DNA of 41,254 bases from NCBI GenBank assembly GCA_023212695.1, contig JALCCG010000191.1:1-41254 (forward strand), written 5' to 3'. The notes beneath the pieces were generated by a model. That model made no database searches. It was not told the DNA's origin and saw only the letters and a program-made list of their open reading frames with translations. The translations under genes were made by a program, and so were the position numbers. Below are positions 8,801-16,400 of the stretch, piece by piece. The number at the start of each line of letters is the position of its first letter. Positions within the stretch are counted from its first letter, which is position 1. This DNA comes from Sporisorium sorghi (Eukaryota > Basidiomycota > Ustilaginomycetes > Ustilaginales > Ustilaginaceae).

Positions 8801-10220
8801 AGTTGGTGGGTCTGGATGTGAGCGCATCGAGCGTGTTGATGGCGGCGAGAGGGTCTCGGTTGGCGACCTGACACTGGGCGAGACCGAGCGTGGCAAGCGA
8901 GAGGTAGAGCTGGAGCTGCGCGTTGTTGGCGGCATTGGAGGCGATGGCACTGGAGAGGGCGCGCGTCACGTCGTCGACGACGCGAGCGTAGTATCTCTGT
9001 GCTTGGAGACGCAGCTCGGGCTGGGCAGCGTTGATGGAGAGCTGCGAAGCGAGGTGAGAGGCGCGAGCATAGACGAGCTGAGCGTAATTGACGCCCGTGC
9101 GTACCTCGGAGTACTGGACGGCGTGCTCGGCGAGCTTGAGGGCGGTGGCGTAGTGAGCCATAGCGGCTTGCTCTACCTGTGCAGCGGGACCGGGCTGGTT
9201 CTTGGCTTGAGCCGCGTTGTTGATAAAGTACTCGCTCATGGCGATGGCGGCGGTGGCATTGCTCTTGTCGAGCTTCCAACTCTGCTGGAGGCTGGACATG
9301 CCCTCGGTGTATGCGAGCTCGCGCGCTTCCTCTTCGGACCTCTCGACGTGTGCACCAAAGGTGCCGGGGACGAGACGGGCGGTCTGCTTGACCAGGTTGA
9401 GACTCGAGATGCCGAGGAGGAGGTGGGCGGCGGCGTTTTGGGGGTTGAGCTGTACGGCGCGCTTCCAGGCCTTCCTGGCAGCATCGTGGCGACCCAAACC
9501 CCACAGGCAGAGACCGACACCGACGCGAGGATCGGGACCTCTCCAGCCGAGGGTGGTGGCGTTCTCGCCATCCTTGTCGGCCTTTGTCTGGACGAGCAGG
9601 CTGACCTCGAGAGCCTGCTGATAGAGCGTAAGAGCGGGCGCATACTGGCGCTGGCGGAGGAGGATGGACGCTTTTCCGAGCAGAGCGAGAGCATGTCGAG
9701 GGTACTGGTTGAGGATGGCGTCAAACATCTTGGAGGCGCCCTCGTTCTGGCCTGTGTTGGTGAGAAAGATGGCTCTGGAGAGCTGATTGATGTGGTGTTT
9801 TGGATCGATCTGTTGGGCCTGCAACTGGTTGTTGGCCGACTCTTTGTAGAAAGCGTCTTTAACCTGCTGGTCGGGGGCGAAGCGCTGGTAGCGTGCATCG
9901 TTGAGAATGATTTTGGGTGCGGTGTTGGCGTTGTTGAGGGTGAATGAGGCAAGGAGAGCGCGGAGAGGGATGGTTTCGGTTGGCTTGTGGGAGGCGAGCA
10001 CCTGGACGCCTTTTGCGCAGACCTGGAAGGCCTCGGGGATACGCTTTTCGATGTAGAGTTGGGATGCGAGACGAGACCAATACTTGGAAGGAGGACGTTC
10101 GTAGACGAGCGCTTCCAAGAAGACCTGGATATCCTCTGCGGGCGGAAGAGGGTCGAGGTCGAGCGAGATGGACTCGTTGACGGCGACGGGGAGGTCGAGC
10201 GTCCTGTTGCGAGGCGGCAT
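5856..10220 (-). CDS. CTR9: Paf1 complex subunit Ctr9 (TPR protein)
   Basis: Scaffold subunit of the Paf1 complex, which travels with RNA polymerase II and supports H2B ubiquitination and H3K4/K36 methylation. The 1454-residue product is a single exon. The N terminus (SISLDLDPLPPAEDIQVFLE, residues 18-37) matches the Ctr9 opening, followed by tandem TPR-like helices through about residue 1150, including ALLGKASILLRQRQYAPALT and DPRVGVGLCLWGLGRHDAAR. Around 1165-1250 comes a charged coiled coil (QQKEAVAAARREKELLREQE), then a disordered Lys/Ser/Asp/Glu-rich tail to the end, ending in MALLDME. It is longer than yeast (about 1077) and human (about 1173) Ctr9, mostly through Ala/Ser-rich loops between repeats and the tail. 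The antisense strand holds a long spurious open frame. It is divergent from PDX2. Confidence 0.92.
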   Translation of the reverse strand: MPPRNRTLDLPVAVNESISLDLDPLPPAEDIQVFLEALVYERPPSKYWSRLASQLYIEKRIPEAFQVCAKGVQVLASHKPTETIPLRALLASFTLNNANTAPKIILNDARYQRFAPDQQVKDAFYKESANNQLQAQQIDPKHHINQLSRAIFLTNTGQNEGASKMFDAILNQYPRHALALLGKASILLRQRQYAPALTLYQQALEVSLLVQTKADKDGENATTLGWRGPDPRVGVGLCLWGLGRHDAARKAWKRAVQLNPQNAAAHLLLGISSLNLVKQTARLVPGTFGAHVERSEEEARELAYTEGMSSLQQSWKLDKSNATAAIAMSEYFINNAAQAKNQPGPAAQVEQAAMAHYATALKLAEHAVQYSEVRTGVNYAQLVYARASHLASQLSINAAQPELRLQAQRYYARVVDDVTRALSSAIASNAANNAQLQLYLSLATLGLAQCQVANRDPLAAINTLDALTSRPTNSVSATQTIELSLLAASLRAQSHPGATASERQADADRARIILDRALRIIEAAKLDAYGPQALFAQPDELPSASPATTSVATADAAADVPAALAKASLSIRTEDLSKTALEAIASLGSDPLTRVEYAELLQTEDLARATTAYAEGLELAKATAHGHNLDAINDDQAATNVALLTSLETCLGAVLAIRATDIPVSDPRREDERKWLLQRSISRLESAVTAAASAANAFSAPAASAPATTARLEAQRTVDAVKLIASYNLGRANEAADNVDVAREAYQSLLRAHPEYTDAKVRLAILNVASAPAVTTGPDAVAKAKALRDATNALLKEALDSDPGNLDTRSTYVCFLAGEFPGSPTSSWGVIKDFTAQLFAGASDPKLQAAFGGVAAAKTIVESARRDAHTLASLGWAYYQLAVHATGPTAKADRSKNMLRATDLMDKALGADARCAFAAQGMAILLAEDAFAEMAGGTSLTLPTIGGAPDERRKQNADEALAILSKLRELKDEGSVHVCIGHVLMQKDEFERAHKSYELASKRFYNGANAAVIQYVARAEYAIGMKTKSFASLQSSLAHLEEARELVIKERGPEHPECRQIEYNYAVTAQKGLQMLFDLQRDRKTAQALRDAIAAVERVQPLLVAPVDAGAPQQTALGKEGALLEAAKRGQLLWMSPDVVEQRGKYGASSLLQRATQALADQESYEAEVLQQKEAVAAARREKELLREQERLRKEEQCRAQIEQMAEKRKALREEAAKIEYLREATPEKEPRRRAKREDVTSGEEDAPDAMAEKGKKRKRGAGKKKKGGKKNLDIVESDENDDSDDEGLFGGGGSGSESSSANEDEDGDDEIIRNGAKLLAEEGGEGATRSGKSSKLSKLAKSKSKGKSSSSSKDKKKKRKSLKRAKARDTDDDDDDDDEDQQDDAANGEDSDAAAGVGGRARKSRKGVFDESSDEDEVAEKKAKSSGQKRTKKARVTNDMIDSDEEMALLDME

Positions 10221-10489
10221 GGTGGGCTAAGAACCTCTTGGATCCCTGTCCGTCTTGCCGGGTTGAGTTGACTCGATGGGTGATGATGGGTTGGATGGAG
10301 GGAGGGAGAAAGGAGAGAGTGGAAATGGAAAGCTGAGCTTTTGCTTCAACAGGCTCCGTGCGTGTGTGTGTCTCTCTTTCTCTCGCTTTTCGCCTTCTTC
10401 TCGCGTCGTTTCATCGGAGCCGAGGTCGTAGCGCGTAGGGGTTTTTTTTTCGCAAAATGTTACACCATCCTCAACAACAAATTGCAAAA

Positions 10490-10516
10490 AAATAAATAAA
10501 TAAATAAATAAATAAA
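10490..10516. repeat. AAAT tetranucleotide microsatellite
   Basis: About six to seven AAAT/TAAA units lie in the CTR9-PDX2 divergent promoter. This AT-rich element may help keep the promoter open; that is inference. Confidence 0.88.
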
Positions 10517-10758
10517 AAAGGCTTCGTCTTTTTCTTCTGATTTCGGCCGTTGCGAGTCAGAAAAAAGGCTTTTTCTTCCGCTTTCTCACGGCTTTGCTCG
10601 AGTGATTTCAGTTGAAGTGCCCTGCGCTGTGCTGTGTGCTGTGTGCTGTACAGTGCTGAATTGAAAAGTGCGTCTCTCACATTGCGACCCCACAAAGCAC
10701 TCACACCATTTTGCCATCGAACCTCCAACATCTTTACACTCACTCAGCAACGACGCAT

Positions 10759-10780
10759 CACACACACACACACACACACA
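10759..10780 (+). repeat. CA dinucleotide repeat in the PDX2 leader
   Basis: Eleven CA units stop at 10780 and the ATG chosen for PDX2 is at 10783-10785, so the repeat lies directly in the 5' untranslated leader. An upstream in-frame ATG at 10711 would translate it as alternating Thr-His, which is unlikely to be real protein. Confidence 0.85.
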
Positions 10781-10782
10781 GA

Positions 10783-11889
10783 ATGGCGGGCATCGGAGTG
10801 GCGACAGGAGCCGCTCTGGCTCACGGCACCAACGGGACCAACATCGTCACGCCCTCGCCCTCATCGTCGTCCAGCTCATCCTCCTCCATCACCGTCGGCG
10901 TGCTTGCCATGCAGGGAGCCTTTCGCGAGCACGCGTCGCACGTCAACCGTCTGAACACGCTGTATCCACTGCAAACGATCCGAAGCACGCTGGTGCGCAC
11001 GCCCGAGCAGCTTGCGGAGTGCGATGCGCTCATCATCCCCGGTGGCGAGTCGACAGCGATTTCGCTGGGGTGTGAGCGGATTGGGTTGTTGGAGCCGCTA
11101 AGGCGGTGGGTGCGGGAGGGGCGGCCTGTGTGGGGCACGTGTGCGGGCATGATTATGCTCGCGCGCGAGGCGAGTGGGGGGAAGAAGGGCGGGCAGCAGC
11201 TGATTGGTGGCGTGGACGTGCGTGTTGGCAGGAACGGTTTTGGGTCGCAGATCGACTCGTTTGAAACGGGCTTGGTGATTAAGGGGCTGGAGAGGGCGGA
11301 GGAGCCGTTCAATGGGGTGTTTATCCGGGCACCCGTGGTGGACGCGCTGCTGCTGCCGGACGATTTGGCCAAGGTGGGCGTGGACGAGCCGACGTTGGTG
11401 AAAAGGGTGGATCCGGCGACGTTGGGCGAGGAGGTACCTGTGCCAATAACGTCGACGAACGCGGTTCCGCTCACACCGAACGCAGAGCTGCCCGCGAACG
11501 CATCCGAGCCTCCGCTGCCCAAGCTCGCAAACGCAGAACCGGCACTGCGCATCGTCGTCGCTCCCCCACTCTACGACACTTCGGACCCGGTGAGCTCGGC
11601 GCAGAAGAGACCACCCATCGAGATTCTTGCGACGTTGGCTGAGCCAGCGACTCCGCCCAAGTCGCCCGAAAACCGACCTGTAGCTGCACACGTCGCACAG
11701 CGCGATCCCAGGATGCACATCGCCGACCGCCCCGACCACGACTCGCAGATCGTGGCTTTGCGGCAGGGCAATATCTTGATGACGAGCTTCCACCCGGAGT
11801 TGACGCCCGATACGCGCTTGCATGATCTATTTGTGTCCAAGATCGTTGTTCCTCACAAGCAGCAGCAGCAGCAGCAGCAGTCGCAGTAG
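10783..11889 (+). CDS. PDX2: Pyridoxal 5'-phosphate synthase glutaminase subunit (PdxT/SNO type) with large insert
   Basis: Class I glutamine amidotransferase that releases ammonia from glutamine and passes it to the PDX1/SNZ synthase for vitamin B6 synthesis. From the Met at 10783 the product is 368 residues. Residues 36-47 (ITVGVLAMQGAF) open the fold, PGGESTAISL (86-95) binds substrate, the nucleophile is Cys120 in WGTCAGM, FIRAP is at 180-184, and His337/Glu339 in SFHPEL complete the triad. The bacterial enzyme is about 196 residues; here roughly 90 residues (about 188-278) rich in Pro/Ala/Val separate FIRAP from the IEILATL strand, and some 35 more (286-322) precede VALRQGNIL. A poly-Ser stretch precedes the fold and a poly-Gln tail ends it. 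All catalytic residues are present, so activity is likely. PDX1 is not in the window. Confidence 0.93.
   Translation: MAGIGVATGAALAHGTNGTNIVTPSPSSSSSSSSSITVGVLAMQGAFREHASHVNRLNTLYPLQTIRSTLVRTPEQLAECDALIIPGGESTAISLGCERIGLLEPLRRWVREGRPVWGTCAGMIMLAREASGGKKGGQQLIGGVDVRVGRNGFGSQIDSFETGLVIKGLERAEEPFNGVFIRAPVVDALLLPDDLAKVGVDEPTLVKRVDPATLGEEVPVPITSTNAVPLTPNAELPANASEPPLPKLANAEPALRIVVAPPLYDTSDPVSSAQKRPPIEILATLAEPATPPKSPENRPVAAHVAQRDPRMHIADRPDHDSQIVALRQGNILMTSFHPELTPDTRLHDLFVSKIVVPHKQQQQQQQSQ
11860..11886 (+). repeat. CAG trinucleotide repeat encoding the PDX2 poly-Gln tail
   Basis: A run of about seven CAG codons, then TCG CAG TAG, ends the PDX2 frame. It encodes the C-terminal poly-Gln and is likely length-variable between strains. 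Confidence 0.85.
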
Positions 11890-12137
11890 TTGTGGCGGTG
11901 GTATCTCCATCTGCAGTTGCTTTTAAATATTCCAGCTCTCGGTCATTCCAAAGGCCACTTTCTTCGTCACAGCATAACGCTTTCTATTCTACTTCCATTC
12001 AGCATTACATAGATCTTCTCCATCCTGTCATCATCGCCTGATCAGCATTGTCGCATTCAGTGCTGTGTGCTGTGAGCATTGTTTGTGAGCTTCGGTAAGG
12101 TTCGGAAGTCGGAGACCAGCATCACGTGAGCCTTTCA

Positions 12138-12182
12138 TTTTTTTTTTTTCCAGCTTCAAAAAAAAAAAAAAAAAAAAAAAAA
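12138..12182. repeat. Poly(T)/poly(A) pair (T12, 8-base gap, A25)
   Basis: Twelve T (12138-12149), the spacer CCAGCTTC, then 25 A (12158-12182). The two runs are complementary and could fold back as a hairpin, and equally could act as a poly(dA:dT) promoter element. It lies about 400 bases upstream of the HAP3 start codon. Confidence 0.85.
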
Positions 12183-12193
12183 GTTCCTTAAAT

Positions 12194-12472
12194 TTGCTCT
12201 GCGTGTGCTGCGCAGCTGATGCACCGCGGCACAAAAGAGAGAGTGTGGAGTCTGTCAGGTTTGCTCACCACCATCATCAACATTATACCCCTCTAAAGCT
12301 TTTTGCTCACCATCATCAACATCATACCCCTGCGAAGCTTTACCTGCATCTCATCGACAACGGCGCTGTCACTCGGACTACAGCAAATCTCGGGCGCCGT
12401 CAGAATCCGAAAGCGCCGATCTATTCGCTGAAACGCGTTCTTGGGGAGTTGCTCACGAGGAGCGTTCTATAG
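12194..12472 (+). CDS. Possible upstream small ORF of HAP3 (92 codons, His-rich repeat)
   Basis: An open frame of 92 codons ends 106 bases before the HAP3 start codon. It contains two adjacent copies of a His-rich unit of the form FAHHHHQHYTPLKL and FAHHHQHHTPAKL, encoded by a 42/39-base tandem duplication whose length difference keeps the frame. I recognise no domain. It could be an upstream ORF in the HAP3 leader, a small gene, or chance. The changes between the two copies are mostly amino-acid-changing, which argues against strong protein constraint. Confidence 0.2.
   Translation: MLCVCCAADAPRHKRESVESVRFAHHHHQHYTPLKLFAHHHQHHTPAKLYLHLIDNGAVTRTTANLGRRQNPKAPIYSLKRVLGELLTRSVL
12260..12340 (+). 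repeat. Imperfect tandem duplication, units of 42 and 39 bases
   Basis: Unit 1 is 12260-12301 and unit 2 is 12302-12340. Both run from TTTGCTCACCA to AAGCTT. They differ by one missing CAC triplet, one T-to-C change and a CTA/GCG difference. Confidence 0.9.
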
Positions 12473-12578
12473 CGTTGCCGAAAGCCTTTGTTCGAGGGCG
12501 GGTCCGTCGACGGAACACGACACCGCGTTTCGACAGCAAACGTAGCTTTTCCTCAGTCTACCTCTTCAGCTTACCACA

Positions 12579-13217
12579 ATGTCGAGCACATCGACGCCAG
12601 CGGGCGCATCAGCGGCGGTAGACGCAGGGCCAGCGTCGGGCCACTCCACCCCGGCATCCTACACGTCCTCCTCGCATCCACACCCTGCCGTGCCCCCCCA
12701 CACACACGGCACATCGACCCCGACCTCCGTCGCCTCCGTCGACATGTCCAACCTCAGCGCACACCCCATCTACGCCGCCATGTTCCCAGACCCCGACCTC
12801 CCCATCGCCAACATCTCGCGCATCATGAAACGCTCCCTCCCCGACAACGCAAAGATCGCAAAGGACGCCAAAGAGTGCGTTCAGCAGTGCGTATCCGAGC
12901 TCATTAGTTTTATCACGAGCGAGGCCAGCGACAAGTGCGCCGCGGAGAAGAGAAAGACCATTAATGGCGATGATATCCTGTACGCGATGCGGGTGTTGGG
13001 TTTTGATAATTACGAGGAGGTGCTGAGGGTGTACTTGAGCAGGTACAGGATGGACCAGGAGAACAACCCGAAGGCTAGGAAGCGGGCCGCGAGGGGAGAA
13101 GGGGCAAGGCCAAGTCGAGAGGCGGAGGATGAGGAGGAAGAGGACGATGATGATGGGGAGGAAGAGGAAAACCGCAACGTCAACAGCCCAGGTTCTTCGC
13201 TCGCACACCACCACTAG
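12579..13217 (+). CDS. HAP3: CCAAT-binding factor subunit HAP3 / NF-YB
   Basis: Histone-fold subunit of the heterotrimeric CCAAT-binding complex (HAP2/3/5, NF-Y), a nuclear regulator of respiration, iron and redox genes in fungi. The 212-residue, single-exon product has a Ser/Thr/Pro-rich N terminus, then an intact NF-YB core at residues 73-158: [20 protein letters not shown] (73-92), followed by the helices [20 protein letters not shown] and [19 protein letters not shown], ending in YLSRYR. These are the residues that contact DNA and pair with NF-YC. The C-terminal tail is acidic ([17 protein letters not shown]), followed by a short His end. The start at 12579 is the first Met giving this frame. 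A 92-codon open frame with a tandem repeat lies just upstream. The gene is convergent with the Fab1-type kinase. Confidence 0.97.
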   Translation: MSSTSTPAGASAAVDAGPASGHSTPASYTSSSHPHPAVPPHTHGTSTPTSVASVDMSNLSAHPIYAAMFPDPDLPIANISRIMKRSLPDNAKIAKDAKECVQQCVSELISFITSEASDKCAAEKRKTINGDDILYAMRVLGFDNYEEVLRVYLSRYRMDQENNPKARKRAARGEGARPSREAEDEEEEDDDDGEEEENRNVNSPGSSLAHHH

Positions 13218-13413
13218 TCGGTCACTCCCAGCACTTTGTTCGACTCACACCCTGCCACTCTACTTCGAGGGCTCGCTCGCTCGATCCCATTGTCCGCTTC
13301 TAATACCTACTTGTACTTCTAGCCTCTGTCTTCTTGCAAAACTCCACTCGGGATTCCAAACACGAACACTCTTCGCATTGCTTTGCTTTGCTACATACCA
13401 GTCTCATCACCGC

Positions 13414-16400
13414 CTACAACACAGAAGCCAGCCGAGGTCGCAACACCCCATCTGCGTCATAACCATCTTCCCCCCCCGTCGCTATCGCTTTGGCAGCCAC
13501 CTCGTCGCACATGCGGTCGAATCCATAGTTCGGATCCAGTCGAGGCTGGCATGGCGTGCCGATAAAGTAGCTGTCCATCGCCGACAGGAACCGGCTCGCA
13601 TACTCGGACGGCGGCAAGATCGTCACGTTGCCCTTGGCGTCTTGGCCCTTGAGTGCCTTTTTCGAACTCGACTCGAGCTGCTTGGCCAGCGTAAACGCGC
13701 CCAGGAAGTCGACGATCCGGCAGCGGAACGAGGGTCGCTCCGGTGCTTCTTCTGGATCGACTGCTTCGTTGCCTGCTGTAGTGGCATCGGATGCCACGAC
13801 ACCGCTGCCGGCTGCGGGCGGCGCTGCGGGCGGCGCTGCGGGCGGATACAGGTCGTCTTGGCGAACCGGGCGCTCCATGACGCCGAGCAGCAGCGAATAG
13901 TCCATCACGTTGGAGGCAGTCAAGAATTGCGTGTCGTTCTGCAGAGCCCGGTGGAAGAGCTCCTTCTGCGTCTCGGGCACGAACGCGCGGTGTCGGTATC
14001 GTTCGATCCATTCGCTATCCCACCACACCGCACTCGATCCGGATGATGACGACGCCGCAGCAGTCGAATTGGTATCCGCGCCTCCCTCCTTCTTGCTCCC
14101 ATCGCCAGCTCGACTGGGACTTGTCTGCGTACTGTTGTTGCCGCCGCCATCGCCATTTGCATTGCCCGACATCATGCGGTCCGACGACGATTCGCCAGCG
14201 GCCACCGAGAGCACTCCGGCGTTCAAGGCGGCCGTAGCCGACCCTTGTGCCGGTGTCCCCTTGGCCGCACCGGGAACATCGACGAATGGCTGTCCGCTTG
14301 CTGCTGCATTCGTTGCCGCTTGTTGCAGATTCTGCTGCTGCTGCGCGCTCAGCTTGACGCGGCGATCTCGGATGCCTTTGAGATCAAAGCGCACCGACTT
14401 GCCTCCGTCGCCCGCCCACAGATTTTCGAGCAGCATCACGCTCATCTTGAGCTTGGTCTCACCCGATTTGATGTCCTTGATCTTGATGCTGTAGACGCCT
14501 GCAATCTTGACGAGCAGCGTAGGGCAGTCATTGACGGCCGAATTCATCATGTAGCGGATGTAGGCTGGAGCAAACTCCAAGAAGGCCTCTTTCTCGTCGA
14601 CGCTCCACACGGTCAACAGCTGCTTGGCGATGAAGCGCTCGTCTGCCGTCTTGAAGAAGGCCGACTTGGACTTGCCTCCGGTCGCAACCCACGGCTGACA
14701 GCGTGAAAGACTCTGGACATAGTCGTGCTCGACGCCCCATCGCTCGCGCAGCGCTGCAAATTCTTCGGCGAACCACGAGACACAAGAGATCTTAGTGTTG
14801 CCGTGGACCAGATTGTGCTTGATGTGGGGCGATTCAGCGGCGTGAGAGCCGGGGAGGGTGCTGGTCGAGATCAGAGACTGGGCATCCGCACCTGCGACGC
14901 CGCCCTCGCTCGTCGATGGAGGCTGCGTTGCCGACCGATGCGCCTTGTTGCTGTCGTTTGCAGCAGCTGACGGCCGAGAAGTGTCAGCATCACACGACGC
15001 GTCCGACGCCATGGAGAAGGATGGCCGACCTTTGGACACAGAACGAGGAATCGATGTTGGTGCCGCCGATGCAGATATGCGACGCGAGTTGCCGTTCATC
15101 CGCGGATCCGTGGCTGCCAGACTCGGATCGTCGGACGAAAAGATGCTGGCCAGCGATGCTGGACGACCCGAAACGGGCACAACCTGCGCGTGGAAAGTCG
15201 TGTCTGTACTTGTTGCGCTGATCGTGCTTGTGCCCACGGAATGACCAGGCCGCTGCTGCGGTGACTGCGGCTGCTGCGGCTGCTGGAGAATGGACGACTT
15301 TCTGTCTGGAATCGATGAGAACGAAGACTGCGAGCGCAGCTCGAACGTCCGTCGAAGCGCCGATACACTGCCAGAGGTGCGCGTGTCAGGCTTGGAGGGC
15401 GAAGGCGTCTTTTGATCCATCCAGGCGGCAGAGGGTCGTCTCGACGGCGTCCTATCGACGCGAGGTGCACCCAGGGTCGTGTCTTGGCCGTCCACAGAGC
15501 TACCCACGACCGAGCTGCGTCCGCCATTTCCTGCACCGTTCCCGTCCTCTTCATCGTCGTCATCGTCGTCGTCACTGTCACGATCCTTGATGGATCCGGC
15601 AGTGGAAGAACGTCCGTTCGCGGTCATGGCTCGGTAGTTGACGCCCTGTGACTCGGAGATGGTTGAACCAACGCGCCTCAGCGTCATCGACAAGATGGAT
15701 GACTCTCGTCCACGCTTCTTGCGTTTCAGCGCAGCGCGCACGGGCTCAGCATCATAGAAGACCTCGTCCTTGTCCGGATCGAGCTGAGCGAGCGGCACTT
15801 TGCGCATAGGCCTTTCCTGCAGCAGGGACGAAGCAGTCGAGGTCGCAGTGCTGGCACCGGATGATGAGATGTACGAGCCATTGGGCGTTGCGTCGCTTCC
15901 ACCGTCCACCACGCCGCTACGCCACTGCTTGACATGCTCTTCGTTGCTGCTGCCCATGTATCCCGCCGCTTCTTGTTGTCGATCGACAAGCGTGCCCATC
16001 TCGGCGCGGAAGTCGCGCGAGCTGAGAGAGAACGCGATGATGGAGAGGGGCTCGTCGTCACGCACGATGAAGCAGCTTCCGGGGAAAGCACGCCGTCCTG
16101 TCTCAAAGTACTCGGGGTCGTCGTAGGCGCAGCTTCCAAAGTCGGCCTGCTCCTTTTTGCTGAGATGCTTCTTGGTCCACGCGGCGAGGCGGTTCTTGGC
16201 CGACTTGGCACGGTCGGCAAACGCCTTGCGGACGTCGTTGATCCCATCCAGGAAGATCGTCCTTTGCAAAGCCTCGTACAGCTCGAACTCGTCGGAACGA
16301 AGCGAAGAGCGCAGATTGGTAAGCAGCGTCAAAGGCTCGGCGACCTCTTCCGAGACGGTGGAGCTGGAAGAAGATGCGGTGGGTGCAGAAGTACCTGCCT

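Larger units (their letters stand above)
10221..10782. other. Divergent promoter region between CTR9 and PDX2
   Basis: These 562 bases separate two outward-facing genes and must contain both promoters. They hold a T run (10442-10450), an AAAT tetranucleotide repeat (about 10490-10516) and a CA repeat (10759-10780) that ends two bases before the PDX2 start codon. No gene or RNA is recognised. Confidence 0.75.
11890..12578. other. Space between PDX2 and HAP3: HAP3 upstream region
   Basis: Both flanking genes are on the plus strand, so this holds the PDX2 3' end and the HAP3 promoter and leader. It contains a T12/A25 pair (12138-12182) and an in-frame tandem duplication (12260-12340) inside a 92-codon open frame (12194-12472). 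Apart from that small frame, no gene is seen. Confidence 0.75.

Noticed and set aside
9003..9947. 314-codon open frame on the plus strand
   Set aside because: Antisense to the TPR region of CTR9; Gly/Glu/Val-rich with no motif.
12138..12182. T12/A25 pair as a transcription terminator hairpin
   Set aside because: Rho-independent terminators are bacterial and need a GC stem. Here the pairing is only A-T and the position suits a poly(dA:dT) promoter element.
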